This document shows, one piece after another, positions 48,406 to 59,118 of a DNA stretch of 64,000 nucleotides (positions within the stretch are counted from its first letter, which is position 1; each line of letters starts with the position of its first letter). A program made the position numbers and the translations under genes. Source of the stretch: Pseudoalteromonas shioyasakiensis (GTDB taxonomy: Bacteria > Pseudomonadota > Gammaproteobacteria > Enterobacterales > Alteromonadaceae); assembly GCF_024518675.1 (NCBI RefSeq), contig NZ_JANIGL010000005.1:124001-188000 (forward strand), written 5' to 3'. The notes under the pieces were generated by a model. That model did no database searches. It saw only the letters and a program-made list of their open reading frames with translations, and was not told where the DNA came from.

Positions 48406-48873
48406 TTAATCTCGAGTTAATTGTTCAATGACTGCTTCACCGCGCTGACTTACGCTGTTAATTTCAATTTCACGGGCCTCACCAACATAGCGCATAGTAA
48501 TGTCTAAGTCAGGCACAGGTATAAACTCCCCGCCTTTCTCAGGCCATTCAACAACACAAATTGCATCATTTGAAAAATAATCACGAATGCCCATATATTC
48601 TAACTCTTCTGGGTCACCCAAACGGTATAAATCAAAGTGATATACATTGGCTTTTGCTAATTCATAAGGTTCGACTAATGTATAAGTTGGACTCTTAACC
48701 TTACCTTGATGACCAAACCCTTGCACTATGCCGCGTGTTAATGTGGTTTTTCCGGCACCTAAATCACCATGTAAATAAATAACCGCGCCTTGCTCAGTAA
48801 GGCTTGCCAGCTTGTTACCCATTGCGACCGTCGCTGCTTCATCAGCTAGTTGAAAACCAACACTCAGGGTCAT
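48406..48873 (-). CDS. tsaE: tRNA t6A37 synthesis ATPase TsaE
   Basis: A 155-residue P-loop ATPase with YLHGDLGAGKTTLTRGI (Walker A, residues ~33-50), KSPTYTLVEPY, and VYHFDLYRLGDPEELEYMG. Works with TsaB and TsaD to make threonylcarbamoyl-adenosine on tRNAs. First gene of the cluster running to hflC. In related bacteria nnr commonly precedes it; here nnr is about 8 kb away. Confidence 0.96.
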   Translation of the reverse strand: MTLSVGFQLADEAATVAMGNKLASLTEQGAVIYLHGDLGAGKTTLTRGIVQGFGHQGKVKSPTYTLVEPYELAKANVYHFDLYRLGDPEELEYMGIRDYFSNDAICVVEWPEKGGEFIPVPDLDITMRYVGEAREIEINSVSQRGEAVIEQLTRD

Positions 48874-48966
48874 TGTTACCTCATGAAAAATAAATAAATC
48901 ATTACTGTATTAATCATACCAGATTATTTTTGTATCGCGAATACAGAGCCCGTGTTCATTAGAGCT

Positions 48967-48995
48967 AAAAAAACCGGCAAAGTTGCCGGCTTTTT
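48967..48995 (-). terminator. terminator after accC
   Basis: GCCGGCAA-CT-TTGCCGG on the minus strand (48990-48974) followed by seven T. It separates accBC from tsaE. Confidence 0.85.
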
Positions 48996-49018
48996 AAAAT
49001 TATTAGCTTTATAACTGC

Positions 49019-50359
49019 TTATAAACCTAATTTTTTCTCAAGATAGTGAATATTAGTCCCACCATTTTGGAAGTTCTCATCTGCTAAGATTTTCTTATGC
49101 AGTGGTGTATTGGTTTTAATGCCGTCAATCACTAACTCATTTAATGCATTACGTGCACGAGCAATCGCCACATCACGGTTTTCACCGTAAGTAATGAGTT
49201 TACCAATCATTGAGTCATAATGTGGCGGTACGCTATAGTCAGCATAAATGTGACTATCCCAACGAATACCTAAACCACCTGCAGGGTGGAAACGGGTAAT
49301 TTTACCCGGTGAAGGAATAAACGTTTCAGGATCTTCTGCGTTGATACGACATTCAATAGCGTGACCACGAATAACCACATCATCCTGCGTGAATGACAGC
49401 GGTTGACCCGCAGCAATTTTTAACTGCTCTTTAATTAAATCAACGCCACTAACCATTTCAGTTACAGGGTGCTCAACCTGAATACGGGTATTCATTTCAA
49501 TGAAATAGAACTCGCCGTTTTCATATAAGAACTCAAACGTACCCGCACCACGATAACCGATTTCGATACATGCACGCGTACAGCGCTCACCAATGAACTT
49601 ACGTACTTCAGCAGTGATACCCGGCGCTGGCGCTTCTTCAACTACTTTTTGATGACGACGCTGCATTGAACAGTCACGCTCACCTAAATGAACCGCGTTA
49701 CCTTGGCCATCTGCAAGTACTTGGATTTCGATATGGCGTGGGTTTTCAAGGAATTTTTCCATGTAAACCATGCTATTACCGAAGAACTGTTTTGCTTCTT
49801 GCTGAGTAAGTGCGATTGAATCGATAAGCTCTGATTCATTACGTACAACACGCATACCACGACCACCACCGCCACCAGCAGCTTTGATGATTACCGGATA
49901 ACCGATGCGCTTAGCAATTTGCATATTGCGTTCTTTGTCATCTGATACCGGTCCGTCAGAACCCGGAACACACGGTACACCCGCTTTGCGCATAGCGTTG
50001 ATTGCCGATACTTTATCGCCCATTAAGCGAATAGTGTCGCCTTTAGGACCGATAAATACAAAACCGCTTTGCTCAACTTGGTCAGCAAAATCAGCATTTT
50101 CTGCAAGGAAACCATAACCTGGGTGAATAGCAACCGCGTCAGTCACTTCAGCTGCCGCAATGATACGCGGAATATCTAAGTAACTTTCAGTTGCTGAAGG
50201 TCTACCGATACAGATGGTTTCATCTGCTAATAATACGTGCTTAAGATCGCGATCCGCCGTTGAATGCACAGCAACCGTTTTGATCCCAAGCTCTTTGCAG
50301 GCGCGCAATATACGAAGTGCAATTTCACCCCGATTTGCAATGACTACTTTATCTAACAT
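49019..50359 (-). CDS. accC: biotin carboxylase subunit of acetyl-CoA carboxylase
   Basis: A 446-residue ATP-grasp enzyme that carboxylates biotin on Acc[22 protein letters not shown], the glycine loop [44 protein letters not shown] and [14 protein letters not shown] are all canonical. Follows accB by 26 bp. Terminator just after it. Confidence 0.98.
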   Translation of the reverse strand: MLDKVVIANRGEIALRILRACKELGIKTVAVHSTADRDLKHVLLADETICIGRPSATESYLDIPRIIAAAEVTDAVAIHPGYGFLAENADFADQVEQSGFVFIGPKGDTIRLMGDKVSAINAMRKAGVPCVPGSDGPVSDDKERNMQIAKRIGYPVIIKAAGGGGGRGMRVVRNESELIDSIALTQQEAKQFFGNSMVYMEKFLENPRHIEIQVLADGQGNAVHLGERDCSMQRRHQKVVEEAPAPGITAEVRKFIGERCTRACIEIGYRGAGTFEFLYENGEFYFIEMNTRIQVEHPVTEMVSGVDLIKEQLKIAAGQPLSFTQDDVVIRGHAIECRINAEDPETFIPSPGKITRFHPAGGLGIRWDSHIYADYSVPPHYDSMIGKLITYGENRDVAIARARNALNELVIDGIKTNTPLHKKILADENFQNGGTNIHYLEKKLGL

Positions 50360-50385
50360 GAGAGTTGGCCTCTAAGGTTGCGCTA

Positions 50386-50850
50386 TTATTCAATGATGAA
50401 TAAAGGTTGATCAAATTCTACTGGCTCACCGTTTTCAACTAAAATAGCTTTCACTGTACCGGCTTTATCTGCTTCAATTTGGTTCATCATTTTCATCGCT
50501 TCGATGATACAAAGTGTGTCGCCTACTTTTACTTGCGTGCCCACTTCTACATATGCCGGTGCTTCAGGAGAAGCTGCTGCATAGAAAGATCCTACCATTG
50601 GCGATAAAACTTGATGACCTGTCGGTGCTGCTGGTGCTGCTGCTTCAGCGGCAGCTGCTGGAGCCGCAGGTGTTGGTGCCGCAGCAGGTGCTGGTGCGTA
50701 CTGAGGAGCATATTGTGGAGCGTAAGCAGGACCTGCGCTCATGTTATTACGGTTTATACGTACTGATTCTTCACCTTCTGTGATTTCTAATTCAGCAATA
50801 CCTGATTCTTCTACTAGTTCAATTAGTTTTTTGATCTTGCGAATATCCAT
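50386..50850 (-). CDS. accB: biotin carboxyl carrier protein
   Basis: A 154-residue carrier. N-terminal helix ([17 protein letters not shown]), an Ala/Pro-rich flexible linker (residues ~38-78), then the biotinyl domain. Biotin attaches to Lys120 in [18 protein letters not shown] and the thumb region are present. Precedes accC, follows aroQ by 33 bp, so aroQ-accB-accC is likely one operon. Confidence 0.97.
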   Translation of the reverse strand: MDIRKIKKLIELVEESGIAELEITEGEESVRINRNNMSAGPAYAPQYAPQYAPAPAAAPTPAAPAAAAEAAAPAAPTGHQVLSPMVGSFYAAASPEAPAYVEVGTQVKVGDTLCIIEAMKMMNQIEADKAGTVKAILVENGEPVEFDQPLFIIE

Positions 50851-50883
50851 GAACGACCCGCCTTCTAGTTTGTGTGTTTAAAG

Positions 50884-51336
50884 TTAATTTGAGTTTTGCA
50901 ACCGGTTAACAGCAGCTTCTAATGCTGCGCGATAACCCATTGCACCTAATCCACATATCACGCCTTGCGCCACATCCGAAAAATACGAATGATGACGAAA
51001 CGCTTCCCGCGCATGCACATTGGTTAAATGCACTTCATAAAACGGGATATCAACACTCAGTAATGCATCACGTAAAGCCACGCTTGTATGCGTAAATGCA
51101 GCTGGGTTGATAATGATGTAATCAATAGCCTGCCATGCACTGTGTATGTGCTCAATTAAAGCTTGCTCACTATTACTTTGAAAATGCGTTAACTCAACAT
51201 CTAGACCATGGGCGACACTGGTAAGTTCGTTCATAATCTCAGCTAGAGTTTGCGAACCATATTTTTCTGGTTCTCGCTTACCTAGCATATTCAAGTTGGG
51301 GCCATTTATAACTAAAAGTTTAAATTTTGCAGCCAT
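50884..51336 (-). CDS. aroQ: type II 3-dehydroquinate dehydratase
   Basis: A 150-residue flavodoxin-fold enzyme of the shikimate pathway. The active-site stretch [17 protein letters not shown] (Arg and Tyr), [18 protein letters not shown], and [19 protein letters not shown] are conserved. It heads aroQ-accBC, an arrangement seen in many gammaproteobacteria. The 5' leader contains a CCCAC/GTGGG hairpin (51387-51405). Confidence 0.96.
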   Translation of the reverse strand: MAAKFKLLVINGPNLNMLGKREPEKYGSQTLAEIMNELTSVAHGLDVELTHFQSNSEQALIEHIHSAWQAIDYIIINPAAFTHTSVALRDALLSVDIPFYEVHLTNVHAREAFRHHSYFSDVAQGVICGLGAMGYRAALEAAVNRLQNSN

Positions 51337-51560
51337 AATACGCGATAATCCTATAAATAATGAGTTAAGCCGTTTTAATTAGAAATCCCACCATAACGTA
51401 GTGGGTAAAATCTAAAATAGCAAGTATTTCTCACGTTAACCACCTATTATAGCTAGTTCGACGTAAATAGCAGCAAAATACTGGTCTAATGACTATGGCG
51501 TGGCGCAAAGTTGCGGGGATAAAGGCGGGAGCTAAAAACAACCCATTATAAATGAGAAGG

Positions 51561-51604
51561 TTTAGCCACAATTTAATTCATATCTAAATCAAATTGTGGC
51601 TAAA
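51561..51604. repeat. 14-bp inverted repeat downstream of dsbD
   Basis: TTTAGCCACAATTT (51561-51574) and AAATTGTGGCTAAA (51591-51604) are perfect complements with a 16-bp AT-rich loop, 28 bp past the dsbD stop. There is no T run on the minus strand, so it may stabilise the mRNA 3' end or be a terminator of unusual form. Confidence 0.6.
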
Positions 51605-51631
51605 ATGTATTTATTCTGGTTTTGTAGTCGC

Positions 51632-53443
51632 TTATTGGCGAACTTTAGCTAAATGCTGTGCAAAATCGTCAGCATTTAAAAAACCGGTTACACGCTGAGC
51701 TGCTAATTCTTCACCTTGAGTGTTGAAAAACAGAATGCTGGGTAAACCAAATACAGTGTATTCTTCCATGACTTCGATGGTGGTTTCGTCACTCTCTGTC
51801 AAATCAATTTTAAGTAACTCAAAGTGAGCAAACTCATCTTGCACGCTCGGCTCTGGAAAGGTGTATTTTTCAAACTCTTTACAGGCAACACACCACTCGG
51901 CATACAGATCAACCATTACCATGCGGCCTTCATCGTTTGCTTCATTTATCGCTTGCTTAAGTTCAGCTAAGTTAGCCACTAGCTTAAAGTTATGGCTTTG
52001 CGATTGTTCAGCACTCACCTCAACCGTATTCGCAGTTGGCCAAATATAGTTTTTAGTTAAACTTGCACCAGTAATCACCAATAAGGTTGCTGCAAACCAC
52101 AATGCCGTTTTGAGCTTACCTTGGCTTTGGCCGCTTTGCCAATGATGTAAATAAAGCGCCGTTGCCAATGCTAACAAACCTGCCATTAATAGTATGAGGT
52201 CAAAATCAACAATACGCTCTAGCAGTATCAGCGGCACAACTAGCATAATAAAACCAAACAAGGTTTTAACTTGCTCCATCCAACCACCTGCTTTTGGCAA
52301 TAATTTACCACCAGAAGTTCCAAGTAGTAATAGTGGGATCCCCATACCTAAGCTCAACACATATAAGGTTAAACCACCTACTAAGTAATCGCCGCTTTGC
52401 GCGACAAATAATAAAGCAGCTGATAATGGAGCCGTAGTGCAAGGTGATGCAATTAAGCCTGACAACACGCCCATCAAAAATACACCAATATAATTGCCAC
52501 CTTTTTGATTATTGCTCACTTGAGTGAGTTTATTCATCATGCCACTAGGTAGTTTTATTTCATACCAACCAAACATCGACATGGCTAACAACACAAATAA
52601 CAAACTAAAGCTGATCAAAACATATGGGTGCTGTAAGTAACCCTGCACTTGCCCACCTAAAGATGCCACCACTAAACCCAGTGCCGCATAGGTGACCGCC
52701 ATCCCTTGAATATAAAAAAACGATAAAGCAAAAGCCTTTTTAGTTGAGAGGTTTTGTTGGCCTGCAATTAGACTTGATAAAATAGGAAACATGGGAAATA
52801 CGCACGGCGTAAAAGCCAAGCCAATACCCACTAAAAAGAAAATAGCTAAGTTAGCCAGTAATCCTTGTGATGCCAACTTTTCGGTAAAGTTTTGTTCTGT
52901 TTCAACGTCTTCTGCTGGGGCTGCGCTCGGTTTTGCTTGCTCACTACTTAACGCAGCTAAGGCATTCGAAGTGGCTGCAGTGTTATTTTGCTCTGGGTTC
53001 TCGCCAGCGATCGCACTCAATGGAATAGTAATTATTTCTGGTGGATAACAAAGCCCTGCTTCAGCACAACCTTGATAGCGAAGTTTAACAACGCCTTCTT
53101 CAGTGACATTTGCTAACTTACTTACCACAGTTAAAGAGTCGAAAAAGACCTCAGTTTTACCAAAAAACTCATCTTCAATCACCACACCTTCTGCCAACTC
53201 AGGTAGCTTTATCTCAGCACCTTTAGCAATAAATTCAAGCTTGTTTTTATAAAGGTAATAACCCGGTGCAATGTCCCAACCAACAAATAAAGTGCTGCCT
53301 TGCTGATCAAAGTCAAATGAGAAAGCCTGATCAACCGGTAAGAAGGTTTGCTCTGCTGGCTGTAATAAGTCATTCAATACATTATTATTTGCTTGTGCAG
53401 GAAAAAGCCAAAGCGCAGCTAGCAATAAAAGAAAAAACCGCAT
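51632..53443 (-). CDS. dsbD: thiol:disulfide interchange protein DsbD
   Basis: A 603-residue inner-membrane reductase that carries electrons from thioredoxin to periplasmic DsbC and CcmG. Signal peptide, DsbD-alpha domain with the redox pair CAEAGLCYPP (~residue 126), eight membrane helices including FTPCVFPMFPILSSLI and SPCTTAPLSAALLF with the transmembrane cysteines, and a thioredoxin-like C-terminal domain with YAEWCVACKEFEKYTF. Its ATG overlaps the cutA stop by one base, so the genes are coupled. Confidence 0.97.
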   Translation of the reverse strand: MRFFLLLLAALWLFPAQANNNVLNDLLQPAEQTFLPVDQAFSFDFDQQGSTLFVGWDIAPGYYLYKNKLEFIAKGAEIKLPELAEGVVIEDEFFGKTEVFFDSLTVVSKLANVTEEGVVKLRYQGCAEAGLCYPPEIITIPLSAIAGENPEQNNTAATSNALAALSSEQAKPSAAPAEDVETEQNFTEKLASQGLLANLAIFFLVGIGLAFTPCVFPMFPILSSLIAGQQNLSTKKAFALSFFYIQGMAVTYAALGLVVASLGGQVQGYLQHPYVLISFSLLFVLLAMSMFGWYEIKLPSGMMNKLTQVSNNQKGGNYIGVFLMGVLSGLIASPCTTAPLSAALLFVAQSGDYLVGGLTLYVLSLGMGIPLLLLGTSGGKLLPKAGGWMEQVKTLFGFIMLVVPLILLERIVDFDLILLMAGLLALATALYLHHWQSGQSQGKLKTALWFAATLLVITGASLTKNYIWPTANTVEVSAEQSQSHNFKLVANLAELKQAINEANDEGRMVMVDLYAEWCVACKEFEKYTFPEPSVQDEFAHFELLKIDLTESDETTIEVMEEYTVFGLPSILFFNTQGEELAAQRVTGFLNADDFAQHLAKVRQ

Positions 53444-53766
53444 TAATTAAGTACCTCATCCATCCAATTAAAATAGGCTAAATTGCCTGTTGATACATCG
53501 ACTACCTGAATTTCAGGAACTTCATAACTATGTAATTGCTTAATAGTCTGAATAACTTGGTTCATTTTTTCTGACTTGGTTTTAATTAACAGCTTACACT
53601 CTGTTGCCTGCGTTACCTCACCTTCCCACATATAGACCGACTCTACATTAGGAAGAATACTGACACATGCAGCCAATTTTTGGCTCACCAATTGTTCTGC
53701 CATTGCGCGCGCTTCACTTGCATCTGCGCAAGTGGTAAAAACAAGTCGAAAATGAGTCGTCATCAT
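53443..53766 (-). CDS. cutA: divalent-cation tolerance protein CutA
   Basis: A 107-residue trimeric PII-like protein: TTCADASEARAMAEQLVSQKLAACVSI, VYMWEGEVTQATECKLLIKT and SYEVPEIQVVDVSTGNLAYF. Linked to copper tolerance in E. coli. Precedes dsbD, as in E. coli. Either of two adjacent ATGs (53766, 53763) could start it. Confidence 0.94.
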   Translation of the reverse strand: MMTTHFRLVFTTCADASEARAMAEQLVSQKLAACVSILPNVESVYMWEGEVTQATECKLLIKTKSEKMNQVIQTIKQLHSYEVPEIQVVDVSTGNLAYFNWMDEVLN

Positions 53767-53927
53767 ATTGAACCTTTATTTGTTTGTTCTGCCCAACTCA
53801 TAGTAGCTGATAGCTAAAGCAAAGTGTAGCCATGTACATAGGCCATTCACTTGCTATTGAAAAAAGACCTGATAGCCCATATTTATATTTCATCACGAAG
53901 TTACGTGAGCACACTTTAGAGAGCTTT

Positions 53928-54404
53928 ATGTTTAGATTTTTATTTTTGTTATTTATTCTCGTACCGATCATTGAAATCGCGTTACTCATTCAAGTAGCCG
54001 ATGTGATTGGTGGCTTTGCGACAATTGCACTGGTTATTTTAACCGCCATTTTTGGTGCAAAGCTTGTTAGACAGCAAGGCATGGGCGCACTGCAAAATGT
54101 GCAAAGCCAAATGGCCCAAGGGCAAATGCCAGCCAAAGAATTATTTACTGGATTATGTGTGATCATCGCCGGTGTTTTACTTTTAACTCCAGGTATCATG
54201 ACCGACGTGTTTGGTTTTTTACTACTTACCCCTGCTATTCGCAATAAGCTAGCCGCAGGCCTTGCTAGCCAAGCGACTGTGCGCATGAGTGCAGGTATGC
54301 AACAAGGTCCTTCGCCATTTACGCAACAGACTCAGCAACAGCCTGAACCACATAAAATGAGCGAGCCAACCACGATTGATGGTGAATACGAGAGAAAAGA
54401 TTAA
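53928..54404 (+). CDS. fxsA: FxsA family membrane protein
   Basis: A 158-residue protein with three to four membrane helices (MFRFLFLLFILVPIIEIALL; ATIALVILTAIFGAKLV; ELFTGLCVIIAGVLLLTPG) and a glutamine-rich C-terminal tail. E. coli FxsA, when overproduced, relieves exclusion of phage T7 by F plasmids; the normal function is unknown. The open frame extends 32 codons upstream, but the ATG at 53928 with GAGAG upstream begins the conserved part. Lies just before groSL, as in many relatives. Confidence 0.92.
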   Translation: MFRFLFLLFILVPIIEIALLIQVADVIGGFATIALVILTAIFGAKLVRQQGMGALQNVQSQMAQGQMPAKELFTGLCVIIAGVLLLTPGIMTDVFGFLLLTPAIRNKLAAGLASQATVRMSAGMQQGPSPFTQQTQQQPEPHKMSEPTTIDGEYERKD

Positions 54405-54421
54405 AATTTTTATTTTTTTCT

Positions 54422-54449
54422 CTTGGATTTTTCCGCATTACCCCCATTA
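54422..54449 (+). promoter_or_regulatory. sigma-32-type heat-shock promoter of groSL
   Basis: CTTGGAT (54422-54428) and CCCCATTA (54442-54449) are separated by 13 bp. They match the sigma-32 consensus CTTGAAA-N13-15-CCCCATNT well and sit 107 bp upstream of groS. Confidence 0.75.
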
Positions 54450-54555
54450 CTGAGTACAACTAATCCAAGGCAGTTTCGCAACAGCGATTTAATTGCCTTG
54501 GTACACACAAAACTTTTTTCTGTCCTGTTCAGAAACTGTTAGGAGAACTAAACAA

Positions 54556-54843
54556 ATGAACATTCGTCCTTTACATGATCGCGTGATCGTTAAGCGTCTA
54601 GAAGAAGAAACCAAGTCTGCTGGCGGTATTGTATTAACTGGCTCTGCTGCTGAGAAATCAACGCGCGGAGAAGTTGTCGCTGTTGGTAATGGCCGTACTC
54701 TAGATAACGGTGATGTGAGAGCATTAGAAGTTAAAATCGGTGACACTGTGTTATTCGGCTCATATGTTGAAAAAGCTGAAAAGATCGAAGGTCAAGAGTA
54801 CCTGATCATGCGTGAAGACAACATTTTAGGCATTGTAGGTTAA
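54556..54843 (+). CDS. groS: co-chaperonin GroES
   Basis: A 95-residue lid of the GroEL chamber. [18 protein letters not shown], the mobile loop [17 protein letters not shown] and [23 protein letters not shown] are canonical. The ATG at 54556 is preceded by AGGAG; the open frame extends earlier but not as protein-like sequence. groL follows after 47 bp. Confidence 0.98.
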   Translation: MNIRPLHDRVIVKRLEEETKSAGGIVLTGSAAEKSTRGEVVAVGNGRTLDNGDVRALEVKIGDTVLFGSYVEKAEKIEGQEYLIMREDNILGIVG

Positions 54844-54860
54844 GCCTGCTTTTCGTTTAA

Positions 54861-56540
<1,680 letters not shown>

Positions 56541-56564
56541 TCATCCCCTAAGCACCTTGCTTAT

Positions 56565-56590
56565 AAAAACCCAGCTTCGGCTGGGTTTTT
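56565..56590 (+). terminator. groSL terminator
   Basis: CCCAGC-TTCG-GCTGGG hairpin (56570-56585), with the stable UUCG tetraloop, five A before and five T after. Confidence 0.92.
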
Positions 56591-56633
56591 GCGCATTATA
56601 GCTTTCAGTTTTTAGCTGTCAGCTATCAGAAAC

Positions 56634-56661
56634 TGACGGCTGACGGCTGACGGCTGACGGC
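56634..56661. repeat. four tandem TGACGGC heptamers
   Basis: TGACGGC is repeated exactly four times (56634-56661), preceded by a diverged arm TTTTTAGCTGTCAGCTATCAG (as AGCTGTCAGC, 56614-56623) that can pair imperfectly with GCTGACGGCT. It ends 1 bp before the nnr stop codon. Confidence 0.75.
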
Positions 56662-56662
56662 T

Positions 56663-58144
56663 TTAGTTTACCAACTCTCTGACAACAGCGAACAGATCGC
56701 TGGGTAACATGCCTCGCTCACCATCTCGCGCTGCAGCTACATCTCCAGCTTTTGCATGCAAGGTCACACCAAAACACGCAGCTTGCTCAGTTGTTAACCC
56801 TTGTGCGATAAGACCAGCAATAATGCCTGTGAGTACATCACCGCTGCCGCCTACGGCTAGTGCTGGATTGCCATCAGTGCATACCCAACTTTTAGTGGTA
56901 TTAGCGATAATACTGCCCGCCCCTTTGAGTACACAGGTCGTTGAATATGTTTCTGCCAATTTCCGTGCACTTTGATAACGATCTGACTCAATATCACTAA
57001 TAGCGCAATCAAGTAGCCGTGCGGCTTCCCCTGGGTGCGGTGTGAATACCGTATTTTTCAGTGCAACAGGTGCTGATTGCTGAGCAAATAGGTTTAACCC
57101 GTCGGCGTCGACAACCATTGCTTTTTTATGGGTAACACAGTGTTGAATAACCGCTTCAAAGGTGGATTTAGCCCATGAGTCTTGGCCAAGCCCTGGGCCA
57201 ATCGCTATACACGTTGCCCATTCCAATGCTGCATTAAGATCGGTTGTCGTCACCATCAACTCAGGACGACCCATGCTGATAGCCAATACAGAATCAGGGT
57301 GCGTATACACCTTAACCATACCTGCACCTGTACGAAGCGCCGCCTCGCTGGTTAATCTTATTGCACCGGCAGTGCCCGCATTTCCGCCAATACACAGTAA
57401 CTTGCCATGGCTGCCTTTGTGGCTGTTGTTTTGTCGCTTAGCTAAGCCTTGAGTCGTGTCATAATTCATAAGCGCTGCGCTTGGCGCTGCCAATTGGATA
57501 AACGCCTGACCAACGCCTAAGTCTGCAAATTCACATTTACCCGCATATGCTCTGCCCTCGCCCGTTACTAAGCCTTGCTTTATACCAACAAACGTAACAC
57601 TAAGCTCGGCTTGAATAGCAATACCTTGTACAACTCCGGTGTCAGCATCAATGCCTGAAGGTAAATCAATCGCAATAATTGGCGCAGGGCTATCGTTTGC
57701 CATTTTTATTAGCTTAGTAAATGGCTCTCGTACTTCACTTTTAAGGCCTGTGCCTAGCAAGCCATCAATAATAATGTCAGCAGTTTTTATCGTTTGCGGG
57801 TTATAATGAGATATTTCGCCGCCAACAGCCAACCACGCTTCTTGCGCTGTTAGCGCATCTCCTGTTAAAGGCCTATCTGGTAGTGCAGCAATCACAGTAA
57901 CCTGTTTGCCAGCTTGTTTTGCCAAGCTTGCAACAATATAGCCATCACCAGCATTATTGCCGACGCCAACTAAAATGACATAATTTTGCGAATGTGGGTA
58001 ATGTTTAGTTACCTGCTCAAACACTGCCTTCCCTGCACGCTCCATCAGCGTATACATAGACACAGCGCTTTGCTCTGCTGCACTAGGTTCGTGAGTGCGT
58101 ACTTGCTCGGCACTAAATACACATTGGGGTAATTTTGCTGACAT
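56663..58144 (-). CDS. nnr: bifunctional NAD(P)H-hydrate repair enzyme
   Basis: A 493-residue fusion. The N-terminal YjeF epimerase half (~1-210) has VGVGNNAGDGYIVASLA and IIDGLLGTGL and converts R- to S-NAD(P)H hydrate. The C-terminal dehydratase half (~220-490) has GGNAGTAGAIRLTSEAAL, AIGPGLGQD, TPHPGEAARLL and GGSGDVLTGIIAGLIAQG and uses ADP or ATP to regenerate NAD(P)H. I choose the ATG at 58144 with AAGGT 6 nt upstream, over a TTG two codons earlier. Confidence 0.95.
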   Translation of the reverse strand: MSAKLPQCVFSAEQVRTHEPSAAEQSAVSMYTLMERAGKAVFEQVTKHYPHSQNYVILVGVGNNAGDGYIVASLAKQAGKQVTVIAALPDRPLTGDALTAQEAWLAVGGEISHYNPQTIKTADIIIDGLLGTGLKSEVREPFTKLIKMANDSPAPIIAIDLPSGIDADTGVVQGIAIQAELSVTFVGIKQGLVTGEGRAYAGKCEFADLGVGQAFIQLAAPSAALMNYDTTQGLAKRQNNSHKGSHGKLLCIGGNAGTAGAIRLTSEAALRTGAGMVKVYTHPDSVLAISMGRPELMVTTTDLNAALEWATCIAIGPGLGQDSWAKSTFEAVIQHCVTHKKAMVVDADGLNLFAQQSAPVALKNTVFTPHPGEAARLLDCAISDIESDRYQSARKLAETYSTTCVLKGAGSIIANTTKSWVCTDGNPALAVGGSGDVLTGIIAGLIAQGLTTEQAACFGVTLHAKAGDVAAARDGERGMLPSDLFAVVRELVN

Positions 58145-58158
58145 ATTCAACCTTAATC

Positions 58159-58301
58159 ATGGCTTTTTATCAGCATATAAGCGGTGACAATAGCAGTCAA
58201 ATGGTTGGTAAAATCAAAGCTTATTGCTGTCACTTTATTGTGCTTTTGTCTACACAGCCTTTTGTCCTCTGATGAATTGTTGATATGTGATAAAAAGCCA
58301 T
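58159..58301. repeat. 143-bp element bounded by inverted repeats
   Basis: ATGGCTTTTTATCA (58159-58172) and TGATAAAAAGCCAT (58288-58301) are perfect 14-bp complements. The match continues inward (GCATAT / ATATG) with one extra G, giving about 19 bp of imperfect terminal repeat. Inside lie GTGACAATAGCAGTCAA and TTGCTGTCAC, a second imperfect pair. No target duplication is evident. It fills the gap between the divergent nnr and VOC genes and could be a decayed small mobile element or a large RNA hairpin. Confidence 0.5.
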
Positions 58302-58330
58302 ACACAGTTATTAATCCATAAGGAAAGCCA

Positions 58331-58729
58331 ATGCCCAATATCAAACAACACATAGGAAGCGTCGCGTTAGTGGTCGAAAACTACGATGATGCAATCGCAT
58401 TTTACACTCAAAAACTGGGGTTCGATTTAATTGAAGATACCGATCTTGACAATGGCAAACGCTGGGTATTAATCGCTCCACCTAACTCTAATGGCACTAA
58501 CTTACTTCTTGCACAGGCAAGTAATCCACAGCAATTAGACTCAGTTGGCAATCAATCTGGCGGTCGCGTGTTTTTACTTTTACACACCAATGACTTTTGG
58601 CGTGATTATCAAATGATGCAACAACAAGGCGTTAAATTTAACGAACAGCCGCGTGAAGAAGCCTACGGCACCGTTGTGGTATTTGAAGACTTATACGGTA
58701 ATAAATGGGACTTGCTACAATTGAATTAA
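58331..58729 (+). CDS. single-domain VOC (glyoxalase-like) protein
   Basis: A 132-residue protein with one VOC repeat pair: VALVVENYDDAIAFYTQKLGF near the N-terminus, KRWVLIAPPNSNGTNLLLAQA, and VVFEDLYGNKWDLLQL at the end with the metal-ligand Glu/Asp-Leu-Tyr-Gly-Asn region. Likely a metal-dependent lyase or dioxygenase; substrate unknown. ATAAGGAAAG ribosome-binding site. Confidence 0.85.
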   Translation: MPNIKQHIGSVALVVENYDDAIAFYTQKLGFDLIEDTDLDNGKRWVLIAPPNSNGTNLLLAQASNPQQLDSVGNQSGGRVFLLLHTNDFWRDYQMMQQQGVKFNEQPREEAYGTVVVFEDLYGNKWDLLQLN

Positions 58730-58842
58730 AAATTTAGTTGTCGCGATAAATCGCGACCTTCATGACGTTAATAACACCTATTGACTTGATCTTGTTCAAT
58801 TTACCCACATTAACTATTTATTAGTAACCATATTGAAAACAA

Positions 58843-59118
58843 ATGGATTTATTAGATGGGGTTGGCCTTGGCACATTATTACTACATTGGCTTGTCGTCA
58901 CCTTACTGTTACTTATTATAGTGTGGGCCATGATTAAAGTTCTGACCTCGGGTAAAATCATGTCTCGGGGTGCATTTTTATTTTTGTCGTTCTTTCCGCT
59001 GATTTCGTTATTTCCTATTCCCCCCCCGCAATTTGAGAATGTGCAAAAAGCCAAACAAGAACAACGTAAGCGTAAAGAAGATTCTGGGGATCCACCTGAT
59101 GATGAAACCATAGCATGA
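58843..59118 (+). CDS. small membrane protein with poly-C tract
   Basis: A 91-residue protein with two predicted membrane helices (LLLHWLVVTLLLLIIVWAMI, ~13-32; AFLFLSFFPLISLFPI, ~44-59) and a charged C-terminal tail (KAKQEQRKRKEDSGDPPDD). I do not recognise it. Its stop TGA overlaps the next gene's ATG (ATGA). A run of eight C (59020-59027) encodes the IPPPQ at the end of the second helix and is a potential slippage site. The ribosome-binding site is weak. Confidence 0.6.
   Translation: MDLLDGVGLGTLLLHWLVVTLLLLIIVWAMIKVLTSGKIMSRGAFLFLSFFPLISLFPIPPPQFENVQKAKQEQRKRKEDSGDPPDDETIA

Noticed and set aside
58153..58353. 66-codon minus-strand open frame upstream of nnr
   Set aside because: It lies within the inverted-repeat element, lacks a ribosome-binding site and has no recognisable protein features.
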